From: Costus lasius | Lineage: Eukaryota; Streptophyta; Magnoliopsida; Zingiberales; Costaceae | Assembly (NCBI GenBank): GCA_027563935.2 | Contig: CM050453.2 | Coordinates: forward strand, 67,502,018-67,566,017 | Reading direction: 5' to 3' | DNA length: 64,000 bases | Shown here: positions 21,822 to 32,505 of the stretch, one piece after another | Numbering within the stretch: the first letter of the stretch is position 1 | Layout: the number at the start of each line of letters is the position of its first letter | The notes under the pieces: model-generated | Seen by the model: only the letters and a program-made list of their open reading frames with translations | Told to the model about the DNA's origin: nothing | Databases searched by the model: none | Made by a program: the position numbers and the translations under genes

Positions 21822-24800
21822 CTAATGGTTGAGAAATCTCAAACCCATATTATTACAGTGCTTCTCATGCTTCTGCTGCGCCAGAGGCTTGGTAAGCGGG
21901 TCTGCCAGATTGTCATCTGTATGAACCTTGCATATTTTGATCTCGCCACGTTCAATGATCTCCCGGATCAAATGAAACCGTCTCTGTATGTGCTTGGACT
22001 TCTGGTGCGACCGTGGTTCCTTTGCTTGTGCGATTGCTCCAGTGTTATCACATAAGATAACCAAAGGATCTGCACTCGAAGGAACGACACCAAGTTCCCG
22101 TAAGAACTTATGAATCCAGACTGCCTCCTTGGATGCTTCCGAGGCTGCAACATACTCGGCTTCTGTTGTGGAATCAGCAACAGTTGACTGTTTGAAACTC
22201 TTCCACACCACTGCTCCACCATTCAAGCTAAAAACATAGCCTGATTGCGATCGGAAATCATCCTGGTCCGACTGGAACGAAGCGTCAGTATATCCTTCAA
22301 TACTGAGTTCTTCCTGACCACCATATATCAAGAACATATCTTTGGTCCTCCACAGATATTTTAAAATGTTCTTGACTGCAATCCAGTGCGCCATACCTGG
22401 ATTACTTTGGAACCGACTGGTCACGCTTAACCCGTAAGCGACGTCTGGGCGAGTACACAACATCGCATACATAATGGATCCAATAGCCGAAGCATAAGGC
22501 GTATTGTCCATTTCATCTTTCCCAGTCTGTGTTTGCGGACACTGACTCTTCGAAAGATTCAGACCATGTCTGACTGGAAGATATCCTCGTTTAGAATTCT
22601 CTAAATGAAATCTCTCCAGGACTTTATCGATGTAAGTACTCTGGCACAACCCGAGAAGCCTCTTAGATCTATCCCTGTAGATCTTCACACCTAATACATA
22701 GGCTGCTTCTCCTAGATCTTTCATCTGGAAACATTTCCTTAGCCATGCCTTAACCGCATGCATTTCAGGAATGTCATTTCCAATGATCAAGATATCATCG
22801 ACGTAGAGGACTAGGAATGTAATTACGCTCCCACTAAACCTCTTATATACACACGGGTCATCCTCGTTCTTGATGAAACCAAATTCAGTAACTGATTCAT
22901 CAAAACGAATATTCCAGCTCCTTGATGCTTGTTTAAGTCCATAAATAGACTTCTTTAACTTGCATATTTTATGACGATCTGATGGATTAGTGAAACCCTC
23001 AGGTTGTGTCATATACACATCCTCGTCCAGATTTCCATTAAGGAAAGCTGTCTTCACATCCATCTGCCAGATCTCATAATCATAATATGCAGCTATCGCG
23101 AAAAGAATCCGAATAGACTTAAACATGGCCACAGGTGAGAAAGTTTCATCATAATCTATCCCGTAGATTTGTTTGAAACCTTTCGCAACTAGCCTGCCTT
23201 TATAGGTAACCACGTTACCATCCATGTCAATCTTCTTCTTGAAGATCCATTTACAGCCTATAGGGATTACTCCCGGAGGCGGATCAACCAAATCCCAGAC
23301 TTGGTTATCTGACATGGAGTCCATCTCGGCTCGCACAGCTTCAAGCCATCTAGCTGACTCCGGTCCACTGACCGCATCCGCATAAGTGAGGGGTTCATCA
23401 TTATCAATGATGTAGACTCCGTCATAGCGCTCAGGCTGTCGACAGATCCTTCCCGATCTTCGCGGTTCCCGTGATATCTGAGCCTCAGGTTGTTCAGTAA
23501 CCTGATCTACCGGCTCAGGCTCATCCAACTGTGCTTGACTACTTTGCCCTTCCTCTGGATTCTCATCCAGCTTTATTTCTCTCCCACTGGCCTCTTGCAG
23601 AAGAAACTCCTTCTCAAGAAATATGGCCGTCCGAGCAACAAATACTTTGTTCTCCTTGGGATCGTAGAAATAATAACCCTTAGTTTCCTTAGGGTAACCG
23701 ACAAAGATATATTTCTCAGATCTGCTCTCCAGTTTCCCAGAGGCGAGCTTTTTGACATAAGCCTCGCAACCCCAGATCCTGATAAATGTCAAACTTGGCT
23801 GTTTCCCATACCATAACTCATATGGCGTCTTTGAAACTGCCTTGGATGGCACTCGGTTTAGTACCTTTGCAGCTGTTTCCAGTGCAAAACCCCAAAAGGA
23901 GTATGGAAGAGTAGCCTGACTCATCATAGAACGAACCATATCAAGTAACGTTCTATTTCTCCTCTCGGACACACCATTCCATTGTGGTGTTCCTGGCGGA
24001 GTGAGCTGTGAGATAATCCCACACTCTTTCAGATAGTCAGTAAACTCATGACTTAGGTATTCTCCACCTCGATCTGAGCGAAGTGTCTTGATATTTCGGC
24101 CTAGCTGATTTTGTACTTCATTCTTGAACTCTTTGAACTTGTCAAAAGATTCACTTTTATGTCTCATCAGATAGACATAACCATACCCACACACATCACT
24201 GTGTATAAGGTCAAGTAAACCTGAAGCCCTTTGACCTTTGTGAGGAAAAGGTGACTTCGTCATTTTACCCATTAAACAAGCCTTGCATGTATCAATCTCC
24301 ACATAGGAGAATGATCCCAGCAGTCCATAATCATGCAACCGCTTAATGCGCTTCTCGTTTATATGGCCTAAACGACTATGCCATAGCAAGGTGCTGTCAT
24401 CAGCATACTTGGCTTTCTTATTATCAATGTTTTGTATCCAATGTTCCATGTCCAACATGAACAACCCATTGTTAATTGAACCAGTAGCATACACAATATT
24501 ATCTAGAGAAAGTACACACTTTGAAATCTTGCATTCAAAGGAAAAACCCTTCCTGACAAGAGCAGGAATGGAGATAATATTCTTGGTAATACTGGGTACA
24601 AAATAACAATTGTTTAATTCTAATACAATGCCAGATGGTAAAGAAATGAAATAGTCTCCTACAGCAACAGCAGCAACCCGTGCCCCGTTTCCAACGCGTA
24701 GGTCTACCTCATGCTGTCCCACCTGTCTTCTTCTCCTGAGTTCCTGTACATTTGAACAAATGTGAACTCCACATGCAGTGTCCAACACCCATGAAATAGA

Positions 24801-24865
24801 AGAAGATGAAACCATGACTTCCGTCACGTAAATACCTGAGCCAGAAGCGATGCTTCCCCTCTTGT
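21822..24865 (-). pseudogene. C4 copia pol: protease to RNase H, with integrase deletion
   Basis: The frame runs from the residues after the zinc knuckle (K-R-G-S-I-A-S-G) through protease LDTACG, integrase, RT (YVDD) and RNase H to the usual C-terminus G-L-R-F-L-N-H. Its N-terminal third is at 26980-27759 beyond S1. Twenty-two codons are missing from the integrase core between HSDVCG and YGYVY, near 24187; this removes the segment with F-I-T-F-T-D-D-F-S-R and brings the first and second catalytic Asp too close. The frame is otherwise uninterrupted. The apparent start upstream of 24865 lies in S1 sequence and is not genuine. Confidence 0.93.
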
Positions 24866-25040
24866 TGTAACATCCCACATTCTTAACCCCAAACAAATGG
24901 CTCATTTCATAAAAGAAACAGGATGTTTCATATAAGATCGATCATATGCTAGGTAAAACCGAGTTCAAGAAAAACACGATCTGAAAAATTTTCGTAATTC
25001 ATATCATATAAAATCCTTGAAACACAATTCATAAAACTCG

Positions 25041-25230
25041 AATCTCATAAATCTCATAAATCTCATAAATCTCATAAGGGTACCTGCCACCACGCAATAC
25101 TTGCACTAGACATATGCAAGTTACAGTTATATCAAAACCGATTCAAATTCATAAAATCCATAAAGGTACCTGCCACCACGCAATACTTGCACTAGACATA
25201 TGCAAGTTACAGTTATATCAAAACCGATTT
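25041..25230. repeat. S1 internal repeats: 9-bp array and ~85-bp direct duplication
   Basis: About four copies of AAATCTCAT-type units at 25041-25078. They are followed by two near-identical copies of a segment starting GGTACCTGCCACCACGCAAT (about 25079 and 25165) and ending in AAAACCGATT. The second copy is offset by about 85 bp. Confidence 0.85.
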
Positions 25231-25744
25231 CACAGGATGTACAACAAGCCGAAAATCAAAACAAAATCACAAAATCGATTTTATAAACCCATACCAAACA
25301 CCGAAACCAGGCTGAAGCCCGCGGTGACACAAAAATCAAATTCACAAGACTGCCATAACTGGCAACACAATTTCACATAACCTATAATTTTTCCAAATTC
25401 ACATAATCACACATACTATTCAAAATTCACAAGATCACATATATTGTTAAAAATTCACATGACCCACAAATCACATAATAAATACATAATATTTCATATT
25501 CGAATATCACATGATATAGTGTAGTCCTTAGATTTCATGCTGATAAGTTTAATCAAATTTTGCTATATTATCACTCAAGTTTTCTCAAACAATTTCTCAA
25601 TAATTCAGTTAACAAGCATCCATAAAAATTAACATAAAACCAAAACATGAGATCATACAAACTATCCATAAAATTAACAAAACTAAAACATGTATTCACA
25701 TAAATTACTTTACAAATTACCACATGTAACATATTAACTACAAA

Positions 25745-25920
25745 TACCAAGATTCGGTTTTCATAGACCATTATCAAGGTCATCAAGGTTTCGGTTTTCA
25801 TGTTAATTACAAACATCAATTTCGGTTTTCATAAACAATTATCAAGAACATCAAGATTTCGGTTTTCATGTTAACTACAAACATCAATTTCGGTTTAACC
25901 ATAATTAACAAGAACTTCAT
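25745..25920. repeat. S1 internal 68-bp tandem repeat
   Basis: Units start at about 25784 (CAAGGTTTCGGTTTTCAT) and 25852 (CAAGATTTCGGTTTTCAT), with a partial unit before and a diverging one after. The motif TTTCGGTTTTCAT recurs at half-unit spacing as well. Confidence 0.8.
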
Positions 25921-26979
25921 ACCCAAAATTCAATGATTTAAGGCTACCAAAATTCCTATAAAATACCTTAAATTTCATGTTATCAACTTTCGGATTTCAT
26001 AAGGAAAATCATCAAAATTTCGGATTATCATGAGTAATTATCAAAGATTCGGTTCCCATGAAGAACATCTTGAATTTGGTTTACATGAAAAATACATCTT
26101 GAGTTTCGGTTTTAACATGATAAAAATTCCAATAATTCAATTGTATCAATTCACAAACGCAACCAAACTAATAGATCAAATAAGACATTCCACTCACCTC
26201 CTAAACCGAAAATACCAAGGTGAAAACTTCCACAAGAATTCGTCTAAGACCTTGGAATGCTCCTAGGAAGACGCCAACAATTGACAAGGAACACCTCCAA
26301 CACCAAGATGCCGGCCAAAGGAAGAAAAGGAAGAGGAAGAAGAAATTTTCGCCTCCAAGAATCGCCCACTCCTCCTTAGCCGTCGCCCAAGTTTTCTTCA
26401 AGCCAAAAAAATCGCCAAAGTCTCCACCCTAACCGAAATTACCCACTTAAGTTTCGGTTTTTAATGTTTAACCCTCTAACCAATTAATTCAAAAGGGTCT
26501 AACCCATTAACCCAATAATCCCTTAGTTTAAGTGAAAGTCCAATAAGAGTTAAACCAATATCCAATAAGTTAGTTAACTAATTAATTTAACATCCACTAA
26601 CCCTTCACTTAACGAAATCCATTAAGGATTTAATTAACATCCAATAAGGATTTAATTAACCAATAAGATCTAATTAATTAACCAATAATTTCAAATTAAT
26701 TAACTTACAACTTACAACCCATAAATCCTAATTAATTTATCATGAACAACTAATAATAATTTATCATAAATTAACAGCCAATAATCAAACAAATAACCTC
26801 TAATTAATTTACAATAAATTAAAAACCAAAAAAATCTCTAGTTAATTAACTATACTTTATCAACCACAAATCTCTGGTTAATTAACTATTAACAACCAAT
26901 ACATAGAAAATATCACAATCAATAATTTTATTTAAATCAAAATAATGCTTACCAGGACTTAAGATCCTTGGATCTTACA

Positions 26980-27759
26980 CTTGTCTCCTTGGAGCGCTTT
27001 ACAGTCCTTTTTCCAGTGACCCAGCTGGCCACAGTGGAAACACCTGTATTCCTTGGACCGCTTAACCTTTTGCTTCAGAGCCTTGTTGTAGTTCTTGACA
27101 GGGGCCTTGCCCTTCTTCCCCTTCCTCTTGTTCCTTGAAGGAACCATTAAGACAGAGGTCGAAGGCTTACCCTTCAGAGTTTCCTCAGTAGTCAAGAGCA
27201 TATTCAGCAGCTCTGCCGGAGTACAATCGATTTTGTTCATATTAAAGTTAATGATGAACGCATCGAAAGAGGGAGGAAGAGACTGCAGAATAATGTCTAC
27301 AGCAAGCTCCTGGTTAATGGTATGCCCCAGTTTCTCCAGAGCCTCCTTGTGCCCAATCATCTTGAGCACGTGAGCTCCCACTGGGCTCCCTTTAGCCAGT
27401 TTGCTCTGAAAGAACAGCTTCGTCAGATTATAGCGTTCTGTCCTCGCCTGTGCAGCATATAGCATCTTGAGGTTCGCTATAATTTCTATAGCCGACATAT
27501 CCTCATGCTGACGCTGCAGCGGTGGCGTCATAGACGCTAGCATCAGGCAAGCGACATCAATGCTATCATTGACGTGCTTTTCATAGGCATCCCGAACCGC
27601 CCTTGCGGCGTTCGGAGCGGGTTGCGGCGGTATCGCCGTCTCGAGGACATACAGTTTCCTCTCTGCCTTAAGAACGATCTTAAGGTGTCCAAACCAGTCA
27701 GAGAAGTTCGGCCCAGCAAACTTCTCCCTTTCCAGTAGGGATCGCACATTGAAGCTCAT
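26980..27759 (-). pseudogene. C4 copia gag with zinc knuckle (N-terminal part)
   Basis: Starts at ATG 27757-27759 (M-S-F-N-V-R-S) and runs through gag (about 235 residues) and the zinc knuckle CFHCGQLGHWKKDC to the codons for ALQGDK, where S1 interrupts it. The continuation is at 24865 downward. The gag is otherwise undamaged. The N-terminal extension through the predicted splice applies here too. Confidence 0.93.
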
Positions 27760-29584
27760 GGTGTTCGTTGCTGCAGGAATCTACAACAATGCAAGAACAA
27801 CAAGGTCAGTATCAATGTCAAGAATCAATTAGGACTTAAGAAAGATTCTTTTTCTCACTATTTTATCTGGCTGAAAAATCCAGCAAAACAGCCCGAAAGA
27901 GTAGAACTCTTTTAGTGAGATGGGATCCAGATTTCATACTTGGTCTCCGCGTCCCTCTCAGGCGAGATAAGATGCACAGAGAGTACAAGCACTAATTTCT
28001 GGTAGGCTGTCCCAGCCAATCGCCAACCCGTGCGATTCCCCTTCATCTGGGCAATCCAGCCGACTGTGCCAACTGAGTTGGTACAACACAATCTCTGACC
28101 CCACAGATGGCTGCCTCCATGTGCTACCATATGCGCCACATATGTAGCCTACATGGTCAAGCTGACCCGACCTACTCCCTGGACCACCACGTGCTATGCT
28201 GAGCAACGAGAAGGGATAAATCCCTACTCTGTAACACGCAGGTGTAATCACACACCGTCTGAAGATAGATGGACGTGCCCACTGAGTGGGTACAACACGG
28301 CTCCAACGATAGTCAGAACAGTGAGGTTTCGCGTCAGAAGGCTTACGAGCTTGATATTTTAGCGTTGGATTTTAACGGTCTTTTATCTTCCTCACTATCA
28401 TGCAATCCTATGGTGATAGCAGAAGATAAATTAAAACATGCTGTTCTACTTATAAAGCAATAAAAGAAAGCATGAATCTTATGTGGTAAAAGCTCATAGC
28501 CTAAGTAAGACCTTAACCTAACTTAAGTCTTGACTTGCTTTTCATCATGGGGCTTTTTGCTGCTCATCTGGCCCAAACCAGGGCCCAAGCGCCATCTGCA
28601 GATCTGGTGCGCCCACCAGGAATATGCGCCAGGTCCTAGGGTCGAACCCTAGACCTCCCACCTAGTCAAGCCACTTGCTGCATGCGCCTCTGCCAAGTGT
28701 GCTCAGTGCTCTTGTCTGATTAATTTACAAATTAATCTATCTAGACAAGATTGACTCGCAGGTCAATTACATTTTATAAATTAAGTACAAGGTGATTCGC
28801 AGATCACAATTAAAATTAATTTACAAAATCATTACTAGGCACGCAGGCCCCAGCACAGCACACATTTAACTTGGGCAGCCCACATAAGATGAAATAAACA
28901 TACATATGCAACAATCATCATGTGATCCATTCATGAAATTAAATTTCGAAAAACCCCATGGGTATGAATTTTAATTTCCTTATAGGCCCTACAACCTTAC
29001 AACGGTCCATTACTAGGGATCCACTCATCCAACCTAGTCAGATCCATTGCCCTTGCATGCACCAAGTCCTAACTGACTTGAGTTGACCCAGTGGTCAAAC
29101 ATGCATGCGGCAGGGCTGAACGACCACTATGAGATCTGGCAAACGGGTGTGACCCCGGGCCTAACTCATGTGCGTTCATAAAGTGTCTCCATCAGACATC
29201 GCTACACGCCTTTGATGCAGTCGACCTAGAGCCACCTATAGCTTACGCACAGGTGCTCTCTGGTCGACCCATCTAGGCTGTCAGATAGTCTGATCAGACC
29301 AGTTGGATCTAACTTAGAGGACGACTTCAACCCTAATAACCCGTCTAAGGGTTTACTGCAGGCGCCATTTAGATCTAATGGTAAGCGCGCAAGTCATTTT
29401 ATTTTTTTTTTTTAAGATAAACATCAAACACAACTTATAGAAGCGCTACCCATACATGCGCCAACAACAATACATAACTAGTAAAGTTTCGCATGTAGTC
29501 TAGATCTAGTAACATGGCGCATACAAGGATCACAAATCACAGCAAACATATTTATCATGCATAAAAGCCTGCTCTGATACCAAT
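27760..29584 (-). other. C4 leader, predicted intron and primer site
   Basis: The predicted intron is 27781-29770. Donor ATGGCGATG|GTATGA is in the 5' LTR (29779-29771 then 29770 down) and acceptor TTGTTGTAG ends at 27781. The spliced start reads M-A-M-I-P-A-A-T-N-T-M-S. The primer site, ATTGGTATCAGAGC on the minus strand, is 29571-29584. The leader carries the hairpin series in reverse (around 28700-28860) and a box-B-like GGTTCGACCCT (around 28637-28650). No gene is seen. Confidence 0.65.
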
Positions 29585-31301
29585 TGCAGGAGTCCCCTTC
29601 AAGGGGGGAGCGCAAGCGGATAAAACCCCTTTCAAGAGGGGGGCGCAAAACCCTATATCATGCACATAGAACACTATTGCATGGGCGGAAATTAGGGCAT
29701 CAAGAATCGGTTGCATGATATATATGATCAACTATGAAAAACCGATTGCAAATATCAAGAAGAATCATACCATCGCCATTCGTTGGATGGTGTGTTGGAA
29801 TCAAAGAACGAAAGGGATCTTCTCCCTAGTCGACGCACACACGATGAGGAATGGCTTCTCCTTGTCGTCTTTGTGCTAGCAAAGCTTCAAGGGTCCTTTG
29901 CGCGTGGAGGAGATGAGATCCTTTGGGCTTGGCGAAGAAGAACTTCCTCTACACTCGTCGAGAGCTTTGTCACACGAGAAGAGAGAAAAATCGTCCAAAG
30001 TGATGAGAGGCGATCGAGCGAACGTTGTAATCAACGTGGAGGCGTTGCTATCCAAAAATAGCAACCCATTACTCTCAACGGTTATGCGTTCACATGAAGT
30101 GAACCGTAACTCCTTCACCCCATTCGAATCTTTGAACCAAGCGCTCACAAGATGAGCCGGTTCAAATGACTTTGGTCCAAGACCAAATCAGCCCAAGCAA
30201 TGGTCGATCTTATTGAACCTCAAGGCTCAAGATCACCGTTGATCTCAAGATGCTCCTGATCTCACCGATCTAGCATCAAATCTCTCGATCGAAGCTTACC
30301 GATCTCAAGCCCTAATCAATCAAACATGATCAGACCAGATCTCACTTACAATCAGAGTTTAAAACCCCTTTAAACTGAACCTAAACAATTCAGTCCACAC
30401 GATCTGACTTAAGTAAGCCATATCATCAAATTGTGCGACCCTAAGGGTTTCCTATACCTGTCGGTAACGATAACTCACGTTATCACGATCAGTGAGGGGT
30501 ATCTAGCAACACATCACTGTCTCCCGATAGAAAGGAAAGAGTCTTCCAAGACTTCACCCAAACCACAGCACAAGTGTGACTCTAACTCACAAGGCATGCA
30601 TCTTTCCTTTGCCACTGGATGTTCTTATTGGACAAGCGTGTCAAGCTTGTAGCTCCAATATGATAAGCATGATTAGATCAGATGAACACAGTCACCTGGG
30701 TATGGCCATACACTTTCTCAATCATCTCATCCAGGGGGCCCCTGTAGAACATCACACTCCTTAAACAAGGAGATGGCAATCCTATATCTATCACTAGTGC
30801 CCTAACCTGATTCAAGCTCACCATCCAAGATAGTCTATAATCATTGTCTTTCAAATGATATTGAACTACCTCAAAACAATGACAATCATCATTTAGAAAC
30901 ACAAGTGATCTCAAGTCAGAGGAAATGTGCCACTTGTTGCAATCAAGGAATATTCACATTGTGACAAACAACTGAATATCCTAGTAGGGTCTGTCCAGTA
31001 CATCCAATGTACCCATGAGTCTACACCTTATTCCATGCTCGAAGCATCCTATAAGATTAGAACACATATTAGTCTCAATCATATCAAGGCTGTCTCATGT
31101 TCACCAAGATATCTCGACTAAGGACATAAAGCTTGTCAGCCTAGCTGAACAGCTTTGAGACATTATTCAGAAGTACACTTATTACAGCAGACAAGGTAAC
31201 AAACTGAATAACAACCATGCCTTTATAAACAGAAGAGTTTATTACATGATACTGTTACAATCCCAAGGCCTCAAACATTAGCCTAAGGGCATATCCCAAC
31301 A
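29585..31301 (-). repeat. C4 5' LTR
   Basis: 1,717-bp partner of 20085-21801. Differences by eye include A/C in the exon region near 29807, G/A near 29904 and T/C near 30080. The TSD GAGTG follows at 31302. Confidence 0.95.
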
Positions 31302-32505
31302 GAGTGGATCCCTATCAATGGACCGTTGTAAGGTTGTAGGGCACATAAGAAAATTAAAATTGATGCCAATGGGGTTTTCAAAATTTTATTTTCTTTTAAT
31401 TGGATCACATGTTGATTGATGCCTATGCTTGTTTATTTATTCTTATGTGGGTGCCCAATTTAATGTGTGCTGTGCTGGGGCCTGCGTGCTTGGAATTAAA
31501 CCTGTAAATTAATATTATTGTGATCTGCGAATCACTTTTTAATTAATTTATTGTATAATTGACCTGTGAGTCAAACTTGTCTAGATAGATCAAAATGTAT
31601 TTTGATTAGACAAGAGCACAAAGGCACACATCCCAGAGGGGCATTCAGCTGGTGGCGCACCTGAGGTGCTCTTGGCGCAAGGGCCCTGGGTTGGACCAGA
31701 TGAGATGCTAAAGACCCAAGAAGAGCAAGTGAAGACTTAAGTATCTTAAGGTCTTACTTAGGCTATGGGCTTTTACCACATAAGATCCATGCTTTCTGTT
31801 ATTGTTTATATAAGTAGAACAGCATGATTTATTTATCTTCTGCTATAGCCATAGGATTTGCCTGATAGTAAGAAGATAAAAGACCGTTAAAATCCAAACG
31901 CTAAAATATCAAGCACGTAATGCCTTCTGACGCGAAACCTCACTGTTCTGACTATCGTTGGAGCCGTGTTGTACCCACTCAGTGGGCACGTCCATCTATC
32001 TTCAGACGGTGCTGGATTACACCTGCGTGTTACAGAGAAGGGATTTATCGCTTCTCGTTGCTCAGCATAGCACGTGGTGGTCCAGGGAGTAGGTCGGGTC
32101 AGCTTGACCATGTAGGCTACATATGTGGCGCATATGGTAGCACATGGAGGCAGCCATCTGTGGGGTCAGAGATTGTGTTGTACCAACTCAGTTGGCACAG
32201 TCTGCTGGATTGCCCAGATGAAGGGGAATCGCACGGGTTGGCGATTGGCAGGGACTGCCTACCAGAAATTAGTGCTTGTACTCTCTGTGCATCTTATCTC
32301 GCCTGAGCGGGACGTGGAGACCAAGTATGAAATCTGGATCCCATCTCACTAAAAGAGTTCTACTCTTTCGGGCTGTTTTGCTAGATTTTTCAGCCAGATA
32401 AAATAGTGAGAAAAAGAATCTTTCTTAAGTCCTGGATTGATTCTATACATTGATACTGACCTTGCTGTTCTTGCATTGTTGTAGATTCCTGCAGCAACGA
32501 ACACC
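31302..32505 (+). other. C3 leader, second part
   Basis: Leader resuming after C4. It holds GTGAT-CTGCGA-ATCAC (about 31521-31536), TTGAC-CTGTGA-GTCAA (31560-31575) and the 8-bp stem CTTGTCTA/TAGACAAG variant that follows. The box-B-like segment is missing, because the copy is shorter between about 31630 and 31690. The splice acceptor ends at 32484 and the 21-nt exon lead precedes the gag ATG at 32506. No gene is seen. Confidence 0.7.

Larger units (their letters stand above)
24866..26979. mobile_element. S1: probable solo LTR (2.1 kb) inside C4 gag-pol
   Basis: Flanked by perfect 5-bp TSD CTTGT (24861-24865 and 26980-26984), with TG...CA ends, no coding region, no primer site and no internal direct terminal repeats. 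That is the expected form of a solo LTR left by LTR-LTR recombination. The ends TGTAACATCCC...GGATCTTACA read, on the minus strand, as TGTAAG...GGGATGTTACA, a terminus common in Ty3/gypsy LTRs, so the sense strand may be minus. It is AT-rich, with tandem repeats. A small non-autonomous element is the alternative. Confidence 0.75.
20085..31301 (-). mobile_element. C4: Ty1/copia element nested in C3 leader
   Basis: The perfect TSD GAGTG is at 20080-20084 and 31302-31306. The minus-strand element has 1,717-bp LTRs ending ...GGGGACTCCTGCA on the sense strand and starting TGTTGGGATATGCCC, where the sisters read TGTTGGGGTATGCCC. Its own length without S1 is about 9.1 kb. The LTR pair shows about seven differences by eye. 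Confidence 0.95.
19352..32484 (+). other. C3 predicted leader intron, now interrupted by C4
   Basis: The donor G|GTATGATCC at 19351/19352 lies in the 5' LTR. The acceptor is TTGTTGTAG ending at 32484, with TACTGAC and a T-rich stretch upstream. Spliced exons give ATG-GCA-TTG plus 21 nt, then the gag ATG at 32506, in frame. C4 (20085-31301) has expanded the intron from about 1.9 kb to 13.1 kb. Confidence 0.62.

Noticed and set aside
24866..24905. ATG in S1 as the start of C4 pol (24905)
   Set aside because: The first 13 codons are S1 sequence; genuine pol continues from gag at 26980 across the insertion.
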